From NCBI RefSeq assembly GCF_027943255.1, contig NC_072893.1:99393784-99457783 (forward strand): a stretch of 64,000 nucleotides of DNA. The letters are read 5' to 3'. Under the pieces are notes generated by a model. It searched no databases. It worked only from the letters and a program-made list of their open reading frames with translations, and had not been told where the DNA came from. Made by a program: the position numbers and the translations under genes. Origin of the DNA: Anastrepha obliqua. Lineage: Eukaryota > Arthropoda > Insecta > Diptera > Tephritidae. This document shows positions 10,200-52,643 of the stretch, piece by piece; position 1 is the first letter of the stretch; every line of letters starts with the position of its first letter.

Positions 10200-10560
10200 G
10201 AACAACAACTGTGATTGTCAACTGACGTGTTCCATTCCTCTTTGATACGGACCAGCTATTTTCGGCTACTAGCCAGACCAGCGCTGGCAATCATTAGGAA
10301 AGCCGAGTTGGTGCAGCTACCCCCCATTCTGATAAAGGCGTCGTCCTATATTGTGCTAAATGTCGAATCGTCGTATGTTTTCCCTTACGGTCGTGGGTGT
10401 GGTGGCATTCAAATCACTAATTACCACTTCGTTTTCACTTCTGATAAGTGGATCGATCTCATGGCATCAGGTCACGGGGCATATAGATATAGAACTGGGT
10501 ATTGCCTTAAAGAACAGCTTGACATTGACATTTTAAGGTCTTGTGAACGCGGACGATGTA
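10200..10560 (-). mobile_element. LINE endonuclease fragment (LOA/Jockey-like)
   Basis: On the minus strand a decayed apurinic-type endonuclease region is readable in shifting frames. It includes a YIYMPRD-like piece where the 43-kb copy has IYNIYIPPVT, and DDAFIRMGGSC followed by LMIASAGLASS where that copy has DDAPTRVVGNC and ITIASAGLIN. It has several stops. It belongs to the same LINE family as the neighbouring fragments but is out of order relative to the C-terminal piece at 10.6-11.1 kb, so it is a separate insertion or a rearrangement. Confidence 0.65.
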
Positions 10561-10627
10561 GTCATCAATAAGATTGCAGGGAATGGTGAACTATAAGAGC
10601 TAGGTTTATTTGTTAACAGTAACAGAA

Positions 10628-11075
10628 GCCCCGACAGTGTAGGGCATATCACCGGTCGTCTTCGTCTAGCTCATCTAAAGGTAGGCCCAGGAAACATGCT
10701 GTTTCGACGGGTTGGGTCCAGAGGGAGAGGGGTGTTAGATGAGTAGGTTTTAGGGGGCATGTGAAAAGGTGGTTAGTGTCGTGCACATATGTTTGTTCAG
10801 AGCGTAATTGTACCAGTGTTACACGTGTCTCACAGAGAAGATAGAGCTCTTCATCTGCAATTGGTGGTGGTTGGACTCCGATTACGGCATTCACAGGACG
10901 GGAGCTTTAGAAGGTGGGGCAGGTCTCCCGATGAATATCGTTTATTGACTGTCTAAACACTGTCTTGTACAGTAAATTTCGGTCAGTTTTGTCCTGGATT
11001 TCGTCGGCGTAGTTTAACAGGTGTCTCCTGACGTGCCTGGGAGGCGGCTAATGCTCAAGCAGGTGTCAGCAGGGG
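10628..11075 (-). mobile_element. LINE C-terminal and 3' UTR fragment (LOA/Jockey-like)
   Basis: On the minus strand it reads PNAVIGVQPPPIADEEL, then a deletion, then TNHLFTCPLKPTHLTPLSLW and FLGLPLDELDEDDR, the family's conserved C-terminus. A 3' UTR ending near 10628 follows. The region between 'TRVTLVQLRS' and the Cys-His block has lost about 20 residues. Upstream pieces (RHLLNYADEIQDKT-like, QSINDIHRET-like) are visible up to about 11075. Confidence 0.8.
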
Positions 11076-11083
11076 TGAAACCT

Positions 11084-11170
11084 GCGTTCACATGGCAGCC
11101 GGTTCTACGTTACCGGAATGACTCGGGTTTTTTCCAGACCAAGGGCTGCCGCCCCAGTAAACTTGCCCTG
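11084..11170 (+). repeat. 5' part of the short CAA-tailed repeat
   Basis: The stretch CGGTTCTACGTTACCGGAAT and the following ACTCGGG and CCAAGGGCTGCC match, in sense orientation, the short element found twice in tandem at 42998-43265 on the other strand. Here it lacks its 3' half and CAA tail. Confidence 0.5.
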
Positions 11171-11416
11171 TCTAGTGAACAGCATAAGAGCTAGGTCACT
11201 ACTACTGCGTCAAAACTACTGGACCGGACAGTATACCAAAAGACACTAAACAACATTTATCATGAAACACTTACCGCCTTCCTAAACTCCTGACCTCTGA
11301 ATGTCGTCATCCGATTCCAACCACTATCTATTGCATAAGAAGAAGTCCAGCTACCCGTAGAGACCCTTGTCACTTTGGCCAATCGTGTCCTGGATACTGT
11401 AGACATAACTCCTATC

Positions 11417-11974
11417 GGGTTGGTGACGAAATTCTGTATGTACAAAATTCTAAAAACAAAATTCTGCTTTTTAAAATTCTGCTTTTTTAAAATTCTGTTT
11501 TTTTAAATTCTGCATTCTAAAATTCTGCTTTCAAAATTCTGTATTACAAAATTCTGTATTAAAATATAATGTTAACAATGTTAAAGAGGTAATATAAATA
11601 TTTAATTTATTATTATTTTTTATTATTATTATTCGAGATATTAAATAAAAAAAAAATAATAATAATAATTTTTTCTTCAGTTTCGATAGAGTCCACAGTA
11701 TTTTTGCGTAGAACTCCTTTTCGCGTGGGCGGCCTTCGGCCGCGCTTCAAAAAAATAACCCTCATCAGTCCAACTCCGGCTACGCAATCCACCCTATTTT
11801 TGCGTAGAACTCTTTTTCGCGTGACGGCCTTCGGCCGCGCTCCAAAAAATAACCCTCATCAGTCCAACTCCGGCAGAATTTTGGAAAGCAGAATTTTAGA
11901 AAAGCAGAATTTTTTTCAAATTTACAGAATTTTGTCACCGAGAATTTTGTAATACAGAATAATGACACGCTCCC
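11417..11974. mobile_element. 558-bp non-autonomous DNA transposon, Mutator-like, 9-bp target duplication
   Basis: The insertion is flanked by the direct repeat ACTCCTATC (11408-11416 and 11975-11983), which is present once in an uninterrupted LINE. Its termini are inverted: the left end starts GGGTTGGTGACGAAATTCTG and the complement of the right end starts GGGAGCGTGTCATTATTCTG. Both then continue as many short direct repeats of AAAATTCTG. The centre holds ATT-rich sequence and two tandem units of about 113 bp, each with a GC-rich hairpin (GCGGCC-TTC-GGCCGC). There is no transposase frame. A 9-bp duplication with a GGG terminus fits Mutator-like elements; the superfamily call is inference from the duplication length. 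Confidence 0.75.
11702..11876 (+). repeat. Two tandem ~113-bp units with a GC hairpin
   Basis: Each unit reads GCGTAGAACTC, TTTTCGCGTG, a hairpin around TTCGGCCGC, then AATAACCCTCATCAGTCCAA and CTCCGGC. A third diverged copy lies at 14030-14150, outside this element. CTACGCAA and TTGCGTAG at the unit boundary form an additional inverted pair. Confidence 0.75.
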
Positions 11975-12165
11975 ACTCCTATCTATTCCGAATGAACCAC
12001 CAACATACCAAATATATGTCCCGCATGTGAAGGCACACCGAACGACAATAATCACAATCATCTAATACCCCTCTCCCTCTTGACCTAACCTGTCGAAACA
12101 GCACGATTTCTGCGCCTACCATTAGACGAAGACGACCGGTAAGTACTCGCACCGACAGAGCTTAG

Positions 12166-12600
12166 TAAGCTGATATGAAAACAACAACCACTGACTCGCA
12201 TATGATCTGTGAGAAGCTATTGTAGTTTTTTATCTTGGACGGTGCCATTAAAATTTCCTTGACATTCCATGGTATTGTCTAATTGGGAAATCTACTCGAA
12301 AGTTCGTTGCAGTTCAATGCTGCAAGCTTCTCGGAAGAATGGCTCAATTTTGGGGCGTGAGGCTTTGTGGTGTTATTGTGACCAGATAATGAGATATGGC
12401 CACGATCTAGAGCAAGGGACGACCCAGTCACTTCGCAATCTCTAACGGTGTCCAAAACTGCACATGTCCAAAGATGCCGCCAGCCACTGCAAAAATTGCA
12501 GGTTACGAGATACTCTGGTCAGGTTCGCGCAAATAATGATCCGAGGAGTACGAATACCCGTGAGTTCCTTTATCGAAATAAAACATTAACTTAAATCGGT
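12166..12600. other. Unassigned spacer between LINE and Smn
   Basis: No gene or repeat boundary is recognised. The stretch 12350-12540 is less AT-rich than its surroundings and carries a plus-strand frame with a Cys/His-containing segment (CHCKNCRLRDTLV), but I do not recognise it and it has no start. Confidence 0.35.
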
Positions 12601-12619
12601 TGCTAAGAAAAACTAAATT

Positions 12620-12625
12620 TTTATT
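12620..12625 (-). terminator. AATAAA polyadenylation signal of Smn
   Basis: The minus-strand AATAAA lies about 10 bases downstream of the Smn stop codon at 12635. Confidence 0.45.
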
Positions 12626-12634
12626 ACAATTAAA

Positions 12635-13240
12635 TCAAGTTTTAGAATTCCTCTTTGAATTTCTAATTTGTATTCCTTCATATATACCCGTATAATAACC
12701 ACTCATATACCATGACATTAACATTGCAGACAAATGTTCTGAACCGCTTACATTTTGAGTTAACATTGGGGGTACTGGTGGAGGTGGGGGAACTTTAATA
12801 AAACTATTTTCTTTAGAGTGACCTATATCTGGCCTTTTATCACTGTGATAGTTATTTGTACTGTTAATAGCTTGTTCAAACTGCAAACGGCGTGCCTTCT
12901 TCCCCCAAGTAGGAACGAGATCCTTCAAATTGACCGTTTGCTCATTGTCGTATCCAATGTATTTTACTACACAGGTTCCACTTGCTTTGTTCACCGAAAT
13001 TATTTTCGCTTCATAGTCACAACCATCATTTTCATATATGGCTCGTACATAGTCACCGACGCTAATACCGACAGCTTCATTGAAATCGCCCATTATTTTT
13101 ATATTAGTATTTCTAGCAATATTTTTTGCTATATCTTCGTTCGTAACTTTTACGCATTCGTTATAAGATTTGATCAAAATCTTTTCATCCCAGACATCAG
13201 TTGGAAGTGACTTCCCAAAACTTTTAGCAGTGAGCTCCAT
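12635..13240 (-). CDS. Smn: Survival motor neuron protein (Smn)
   Basis: A single-exon gene of 201 codons plus stop. Smn is the core of the SMN complex, which loads Sm proteins onto spliceosomal snRNAs in the cytoplasm and concentrates in Cajal bodies. The domain order matches: the N-terminal Gemin2-binding segment (VWDEKILIKSYNECVK, about residues 16-31), the Tudor domain that binds dimethyl-arginine Sm tails (VGDYVRAIYENDGCDYEAKI, then GYDNEQTVNLKDLVPTWG, about 60-115), a short proline-rich stretch (VPPPPPVPP) and the C-terminal YG-box for self-association (LSAMLMSWYMSGYYTGIYEG, about 170-190). Drosophila Smn is about 226 residues and also intronless. I take the start MELTAKSFGK; an ATG five codons upstream (MCLVVM) is in frame but adds residues unlike the family. 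All key motifs are intact, so the gene is probably functional. Confidence 0.93.
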   Translation of the reverse strand: MELTAKSFGKSLPTDVWDEKILIKSYNECVKVTNEDIAKNIARNTNIKIMGDFNEAVGISVGDYVRAIYENDGCDYEAKIISVNKASGTCVVKYIGYDNEQTVNLKDLVPTWGKKARRLQFEQAINSTNNYHSDKRPDIGHSKENSFIKVPPPPPVPPMLTQNVSGSEHLSAMLMSWYMSGYYTGIYEGIQIRNSKRNSKT

Positions 13241-13299
13241 TACTACCAAACACAAATATCAAGAATTATGTTTCAGTTTCAAGAAATCGCCCTACTATC

Positions 13300-14525
13300 A
13301 TCAGCCCATAATTATCGAACGATAAAACTTTCGAGTGCGGGTACTACACTACGGTTTAGTACCGAATGGCATCGAATACTTTGTAACGCATAATGTACAC
13401 TTGCACACCTATCTGCACAACATGTCAATGTTGGTTCCAAGGCTAATTTATTACAGGTGATAGCAATCGCATATTGGTAAAAACATAGATGTATTTGTTT
13501 TTGCTTTTGGGAAAAATTTAGTATAATGTAATGCTTTCAAAAAATATTTAAAGGAGGGGATAGAGGGGTGTATCCCCATCTTAAAACTTAAAACCGCACC
13601 CTCCGGAGACATATAGTTTTCAAGTAATTTAATGTTAAAGTTTTGTAATTTAGCGAAAAGTTGGTGTTGTGATACACCTGAAATAAAAACGAAGTTCGTA
13701 TGCAGAGATGTTCAGTGGAGGGTTGATTGTAACTCTGCAGTATTTTTTGGTGTAATGTAAAATTGAGAAACATTTTTGAAAATATAACCATACAGAAATA
13801 ACGTTGCAAGAGGAAATTTAAAATAAAAACAGTGCGATTGTCCGGATTATGTTATGCGCGTAGCGGAGTTTTAAAACAATAAGTATATCGTATTGTTTCG
13901 ATCAGTTTTACAAACGGGTCCTCAAGCTTTTTATAAACAGATTTTCTTCACAAAAATTCGATTATCATGTCTGCAAAACAAATAGGATGGTTGTAATTGT
14001 CTTTATTAAAAACCTCGTTTCCTTAAAAAAAAAAAAAATAACCCTTATCAGTCCAACTCTGGCTAGGCGATCCTCATTACTTTTGCGTAGAATTCCTTTT
14101 CGCGTGGGCGGTCTTCGGCCGCGTTTCAAAAAAATAGCTCTCATCAGTCCGGAAGGCAAATAATTACGAAACTATTATATACCGAATAATTGGGAGTTAT
14201 AAAGGTTGTTCCTTAACACCTCCATAATATCCAACCAACCAACATCCACCATAACCAAGTTTTATTAATTAAGACATTATAATTTGCCAAAAATTGCCCA
14301 ATCATTGCGAATCCCAGCCTTGCTTTTACTTTACGCATCACGTCAAAATCAGCTGTTTGGTTTTGGGGCGATTTACTTGTGAAACGTAATTTTAAGCTTC
14401 GCGTTGATATTTTTTAGTACTTTCAATTGGTTCAGTAATTTGTGGGCCTGAGTAGATTGCTTTCAAGATACCAGCATTTGTGGTGCGGTGATGGGTATTT
14501 AAGTGCAGGAATATTTTTACCTAAA
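13300..14525. other. Intergenic region upstream of Smn
   Basis: No gene recognised. A diverged copy of the GC-hairpin unit lies at about 14030-14150. The stretch at 13540-13880 is flanked by similar short blocks (CTTAAAACTTAAAACCGCA and GCGGAGTTTTAAAACAATAA, roughly inverted) and may be a small repeat, but I could not define its ends. Confidence 0.4.
14030..14155 (+). repeat. Third copy of the GC-hairpin unit
   Basis: AATAACCCTTATCAGTCCAA, GCGTAGAATTCC, TTTTCGCGTGGGCGG and TTCGGCCGCG recur in the same order as in the tandem pair at 11702-11876, with a second partial CTCATCAGTCCGG at the end. No AATTCTG termini are found here. Confidence 0.65.
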
Positions 14526-14529
14526 CGCG

Positions 14530-14832
14530 GCCGCCGTAGCCGAATGGCTTGGTGTCCCCATTGAAATTCAAAGAGAACGTGGGTCCGAATCTCGGTGAAA
14601 CATCAAAATGAAGAAAAAGTTTTTTGTAATAGCGTTCGCCTCACCGCTGGCACTGGCAAGCCTCCGAGGGTATTTCTGCTATGAAAAAGCTCCTCATAAA
14701 AAATATCTGCCCTTCGAGTCAGCCTGAAACTGCAGGTCCCTCCATTTGTGGAACCACATCAGGACGCACGTCATTAATAGGATGAGGAGCTCGGCCAAAC
14801 ACCTAAAAAGGTTGTACGCGCCAATTGTATAT
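14530..14832 (+). mobile_element. tRNA-derived SINE copy b, near full length
   Basis: Starts GCCGCCGTAGCCGAATGGCT (box A-like), then GGTCCGAATCTCGGTG (box B-like), an A/T-rich linker, a conserved body (TTCTGCTATGAAAAAGCTCC, ACTGCAGGTCCCTCC) and a 3' end with a small hairpin (AACACCTAAAAAGGTTGTACGCGCCAATT) followed by AT-rich sequence. At about 300 bp it is one of the most complete copies here. Confidence 0.8.
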
Positions 14833-14849
14833 ATTTTCTCTTATGTTTT

Positions 14850-14924
14850 CCTCTGCTAATCGCTATAAGTATGGAAAACAATCGCCAAAACGCAGCAACT
14901 CATACTTATAACGATTAGCAGAGG
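14850..14924. repeat. Near-perfect inverted repeat (24-bp arms)
   Basis: CCTCTGCTAATCGCTATAAG and TATG at the left pair with CATACTTATAACGATTAGCA and GAGG at the right across a 27-bp spacer; one base differs. The spacer's GGAAAACAATCG recurs just outside the right arm. It lies between a SINE and a LINE fragment. Confidence 0.7.
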
Positions 14925-14954
14925 GGTTTATGGAAAACAATCGTTGCTAATTCG

Positions 14955-16050
14955 AACGCGTTTTCCACTGTGAATCACTAGCTCCAGCAACCAGACAGGC
15001 GTAGCGTAATTTAGAACCGGCGGCGAGTTGCTTTAAATGGCGCCAGAAACATTTATTTGACTTGGCCTGAAGTACTACCAGTAAGCAATTTGAGGACCTT
15101 GTTGCCGTTTTTGACTTTAGTAGCAACTGCGGTTGTGTGTGCAGAGAAGGAAAGCAAACTGTCAAAGGTTACTCCCGAAATGTTGGGGTTGTTTATAGTC
15201 GGAATTGGTGTGTCATCGACTTTTACTTTGAGTTATAGTTTGACCTCCTTTTTCCAGGTGGAAAAGAGGGTGGCTATTAGGAAGAAGCTAGCGTGCAATT
15301 TTGTCTTTTGGACCACAGCTATTGTGATTCCGTTGTAGTCGATCATCTCATATATCTTGCTCATGAGTCCATCACAGTTAAATTTGACAAGCTTGAATCT
15401 CCCTGGGAGGACTGTCGTAATGCGGAGTGTGGCGAATGCATGAGGTTGTCTACGTTGGTCCTTCTGTGTGTAGCGCCGCTGTTGTTGCGGTTTGATGGTG
15501 ATGGGCGGTTGCAGGGCTCTACACCAATTTGCGTCGCGGGAGGTTAGTAGATCAGAGCACCTCCGAAAGTGGTACCACATATTACAAGAATTGCACTTAA
15601 CTCATGACAGGTTCCGAGAAATTGTAGTATGACTTACAGAACGGACTGTGCGGGGGACCAAAAGCTGCTGCTTTTTCCATTTGGGTTGAAGCAAGAGGTT
15701 TGTTGTTCAGGAGTGAAGGAGTTGTGTTGCACCACTGTCCAATAAGCGTTGAAGTTCGATTTGTGACAACGGGTTATAGTGCCAGCGCATTGGAGGATGA
15801 AGCTGTTGAGACATGTGAAACCTGATGGCGGAAGCAACACGTGGTCACATACCGTGTGGACCACTCCCTATAGGTCTTAAGGCCTAAGCAGGTCTTAAGA
15901 TGCCACCACCCGTTGCACTTGTTACACCTAACCGAGGTGGAGTTCGCGAGGAGACGTTTATGGCAGATACTGCAATAGAATACTGCTTGCCTATGGTTGT
16001 GCTCGACATGACGCCTGTGATGAAAGATGGGGAGTAAAATACAGTGCACT
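14955..16050 (-). mobile_element. LINE (LOA/Jockey-like) with PHD-like finger, endonuclease and RT pieces; internal deletion
   Basis: Read on the minus strand from 16050. A Cys/His finger (CSICHKRLLANSTSVRCNKC, then WWHLKTCLGL) typical of the N-terminus of this LINE's second ORF comes first. A linker with stops follows, then the endonuclease start LVKFNCDGLMSKIYEMID and IAVVQKTKLHAS. At about 15275 this jumps directly into the palm region ATLFSTWKKEVKL of the reverse transcriptase, so most of the endonuclease and the catalytic YADD block are deleted. It ends near 14955 at LVAGASDSQWKTRSN, where the family continues to the C-terminus. It is inactive. Confidence 0.75.
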
Positions 16051-16124
16051 AAACAGGGCTACTTTACTGGGGTGGCATCCCTTGGTCGGGAAGAGCCCGA
16101 GTTATTCTGGTAATGTAGAGCCGG

Positions 16125-17276
16125 CTGATGAATTTAAGTTTACTCTGTCCAATCAGTAAGAAGGGTGATCCTGGAATCTGTGCCAATTATCGCGGGATTA
16201 GTCTTCTAAATATCACCTTTAAGGTTCTAGCGAGCATATTGTGTGAGAGGCAGAAGCCCACCATCGACTTCAAAGCTGCATTCGACAGTACGAAAAGGAG
16301 TTACCTATATGCCACTATGTCTGAATTTGATATCCCCGCGAAACTCATACGGCTATGCAAAACGAAGTTGCTCAATACAGCAGCGCCGTAAGAAGTGGGA
16401 AGGACTTCTCCCAACCGTTTGATACGAAACGAGGTTTCAAACAGGGTGACTCGCTTCGTGTTACTTCTTTTACCTGTTGTTGGAGAGGATCGCTCGGACC
16501 CAATTTTGTATAAGAGCGTTAAATTGTTGGCGTATTCCGATGATATTGATATTATCAGTTTTAACAACCGCGCTGTTAGTTCTACCTGGATAAAGAAGCA
16601 AAGTGAATGGGTCTGGTGGTGAACGAGGACAAAACGAAGTAAATCCTGTCATTAGACAAACAGTCGATGCACTCGCGTATCGGCACCCACGTCAGTATTG
16701 ACAGTTATGATTTCGAGGTTGTAAAAGACCTTGTTTATTTAGGAACCAGCATTATCACCAATAACAACATCAGTCTGGAAATCCAACTTAGAATCTCTCT
16801 TGCCAACAAGTACTACTTTGGATTAAGTAGCCAAATGAGTAGTAAACTCCTCTCTCGTCGAAAAAAACTAACACTCTACAAGGCTCTCATCATCATCGTC
16901 CTAACGTATAGCGCAGAAGCGTGGACGATAACAACATCCGATGAAGCGACAATTGGAGTGTTTGAGAGAAAGATTCTGCGCAAGATTTTTGGACCTTTCC
17001 ACATTGGGGACGGCGAATATCGCAGGCGATGGAACGATTGGTTGTACAAGCTTTACGATGACATAGACATAACGCAACGAATAAAGATCCAGCGGATACG
17101 TCGGTTGAGTCATGTCGTCCGAATGGATACAAACGCTCCAACTCAGAATGTATTCGATGCGTATCAGCTGGTGGTAGCAGAAGAAGTGAAAGGCCTCCTC
17201 TACGTTGAAAGATCAGGTGGAGAAGGGATTGCTTTCCCTTGGAGTCTCCAACTGGCGCCAGTTAGCACGAGAAAGA
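16125..17276 (+). mobile_element. RTE-like non-LTR retrotransposon fragment
   Basis: The plus strand reads LCPISKKGDPGICANYRGIS (RT block typical of RTE and related LINEs), then DFKAAFDSTKRSYLY, then after a frameshift LLAYSDDIDIIS (YADD position, Ala to Ser). The C-terminal block follows: VYLGTSI, AEAWTITTSDEATIGVFERK, ILRKIFGPFHIGDGEYRRRW and RIRRLSHVVRMD. The last part ends with a frame reading GVSNWRQLARER and a stop, the usual end of such proteins. At 17277 it abuts a LOA-like LINE. Several frameshifts make it inactive. Confidence 0.75.
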
Positions 17277-17830
17277 AACCACCTTTAACGGTTGCACTTC
17301 GTTAGACTCGAAGAGATGAGTGATCTATTTTCGCCGACTTTTCACACTGCATCCTCCGGCCGACAGATCCAAGCGTGGTACCACCAGGCGGCAGCACAAA
17401 CTGACGAACGATTATGCACCATTTACTTTCTCCAGTGATGATGTTCAGAGGGCCATCAACAAATCCAAATCATCTAAAGTCATTGGCCCTGACGGACTAA
17501 ACATACTGATGCTTAAGCACCTGGGCCCATTGGGAGTAGGATTTCTCACAAAGGTTTTCAATCTGTCCTTGGCCACTCTCATTATCCCTGACAAGTGGAA
17601 AGCAGGGAGAATGGTCCCGCTATTGAAACCTGGGAAACCCGCCAACCAAGGGGAATCTTACCGTCCGATAACTCTCCTTTCCCCAGAAGTGAAGACACTT
17701 GAAGCCCTCCTACTCCCACTCTTCACGAAACACCTGGTCCCAGCCCCACAACAACATGGTTTCCGACGAGTGCATAGCACCACCACTCCACTCCCCATCA
17801 TAAACGCCCAGATAAACCGCGCGCACAATA
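17277..17830 (+). mobile_element. LINE (LOA/Jockey-like) RT N-terminal fragment
   Basis: Begins in the same linker as copy A (HPPADRSKRG) and reads without a stop through FSSDDVQRAINKSKSSKVIG, PDGLNILMLKHLGPLGV, LIPDKWKAGRMVPLLKPGKP, YRPITLLSPEVKTLEALLLP and HGFRRVHSTTTPLPIINAQI. It stops matching at about 17830 (3' truncated). This frame is better preserved than copy A over the same region. Confidence 0.85.
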
Positions 17831-19335
17831 TTGCTTCTATCAGGGCAACGACCGAAGCCACCTCGATGGTTGGCAAGATGTGTGAAGCCAAGTTAGAGTG
17901 AGTAGTTGCCAATGTACAACACCATGAATAATTGCACCATGTTACATACTCACCTAAGTATATGCTTCGCCTATCTGTTCATTTTCTATTGCTCCGCAAT
18001 TTTTCTCTTCTAGGTTAAGCTGTTGGCTAAGCAGCAAGGTTACGTAGTTAAATGGATAGTTGAATAAAACAATTTAATTGTTATCATCAAATCATGCGGA
18101 TGGGATTCGAGTACACCTTTTTTCTCCGCGTTTTACCTGAATATTAGCGTGCGCTTATTGAAGATGTTGCAAAAATTTGCATTGCTTAAAAGTCTCATTG
18201 ATAATATAAAAGGAGCTATGTGACCTGAATTCTAATGTTTGCATTCCGCAGATAATTTCTGTTACGTTTGTGGATATTAAGTTTTCTAATTTATAGGAAA
18301 ATTATAATATTTTTATATGAAACTATCTACATAATCAAGATAAAAACTTGGAGCTTCATTTTCTTCATGCGTCTTGCTGAAAAAGTTTAGAAGCGTGGAA
18401 TCGCAAGATGAATTTTGGTGCTCCAAGAATATGGCGAGAACAGAAAAAATACAATATGTAAATCATTGTTTCTTGTATGATAGACCTGTCACATTTAAAA
18501 AAAGTTAAAGAATCGTTGAAGTACAAATACCCTAATAGTAACTCCTGTGAACTAATTTTCTTCGCCTCAGTCAAATAAAAATTAACTCTATTACTTAAAA
18601 TGCCATATAATCATAACTGTGTGTGCTTCTTTTCTTATGGGTGCAAGTATGTATAAATGAAAAATTATGTATAAATAATAAATTTATTTCATTTGTAAAC
18701 CCGTAGCTAAATCAGACTCATTAAATTTCGATAAACGGAAAATTCATAAAATGTGTAATGAAAAAAGAAAACCAAACACTTTTATTTTATTTATTTATTT
18801 ATATACTCGTATTTAGCACATGAACTCGTATTTAGCACATGAACTGCGTGTATTCAATGAGATTTTGAATTTTCTGTATTTTTTATTACTCATTATCTAA
18901 AAAAGTTTTTTCTCAATTTGTTGAAAAATGGTTCTTAATCTTCTTTCAATATTCAATTTGTTTTTCCTTCTTTTTATTGTATGTACATATATTAGTTAAA
19001 TTAATAATTTGTTTACAAATGAATTACAACATGCGGTATAGAATTAGTAATAAGAAATATAATTAAGACAAATTAAATTAATAAAAATAAGGGAAATAGA
19101 GCAACTTTTATATTTAAAACGTAGACCATTTATTTACTTCATGGCAGCTGACTTCGAAACTTTAAATTTTTATATCCTGAGTCTGAGTTCCTTCAAAAAA
19201 TAAAAATCCTTCATGTATCCTCCAAAGCTTTTAAAATAGAAATACCACCAAACAATTTGATTTATCGTGGTATATTTAAATTTATATATAGGAATAAGAA
19301 ATAAATATTTGATGTCTATAACCCAAATGTGGACG
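17831..19335. other. AT-rich region downstream of the lyase gene
   Basis: About 1.5 kb with no recognised gene or mobile-element end. A short direct duplication (CTCGTATTTAGCACATGAA twice) lies at 18805-18845. It separates the LINE cluster from the 3' end of the cystathionine gamma-lyase gene. Confidence 0.4.
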
Positions 19336-19341
19336 TTTATT
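19336..19341 (-). terminator. AATAAA polyadenylation signal of the lyase gene
   Basis: Minus-strand AATAAA about 20 bases beyond the stop codon at 19363-19365. Confidence 0.5.
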
Positions 19342-19362
19342 AATTACAAGTTAATTGGTAAT

Positions 19363-52235
<32,873 letters not shown>

Positions 52236-52583
52236 TACTAGTTAAAATGATCCGTTGTAATATGTTTCGTTCGAGAACAAAATTAAAAAGAAATTTAGTA
52301 ATAGCGCAATAAGGAACAAAGAAATTAGCACCGATACATCCGACTTTTTAAGTATTCTAACAATATTAACACGGTGCTTACACTAGTACGTTTTCGCTTA
52401 AAATATTTATTACTTTTATTTCTTTCACATCATTTCATTCACAATTGCTAACATCATGTTGGGCATAGATAATAAGATGGGAAACATACATGATGGAAAC
52501 ATAGATAATGATCTGAGCGCAACTACTACACACAGAATTACGTAAACACTGCAATTGCAGAGATAAGGTAAAAGTTCTTCGCA

Positions 52584-52643
52584 GTCGACTATAGTCGACA
52601 CTCGGGTGTGCGTGTTCAATTGTGGCCGTCGACTATAGCCGAC
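52584..52643. promoter_or_regulatory. Paired GTCGACTATAGYCGAC palindromes upstream of the lyase gene
   Basis: GTCGACTATAGTCGAC at 52584-52599 is a perfect 16-bp palindrome, and a one-mismatch copy (GTCGACTATAGCCGAC) lies 44 bp further on at 52628-52643. Both sit about 350-410 bp upstream of the lyase start codon. They could be sites for a dimeric regulator of the lyase, or be part of an unrecognised repeat; function is not shown by sequence alone. Confidence 0.3.

Larger units (their letters stand above)
11215..12165 (+). mobile_element. LINE 3' fragment split by a DNA transposon
   Basis: Before the insertion (11215-11416) the plus strand reads LLDRTVYQKTLNNIYHETLT and then pieces of the conserved C-terminal region. 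After it (11984-12165) the same LINE resumes with NICPACEGTPND, PVETARF and LRLPLDEDDR, and its short 3' UTR. The joined halves give a continuous LINE C-terminus, so the 558 bp between them are a later insertion. It carries several stops and is inactive. Confidence 0.8.

Noticed and set aside
10215..10571. 118-codon plus-strand ORF
   Set aside because: Antisense to a decayed LINE endonuclease fragment that explains the sequence.
12818..13210. 130-codon plus-strand ORF over Smn
   Set aside because: Antisense shadow of the Tudor domain region.
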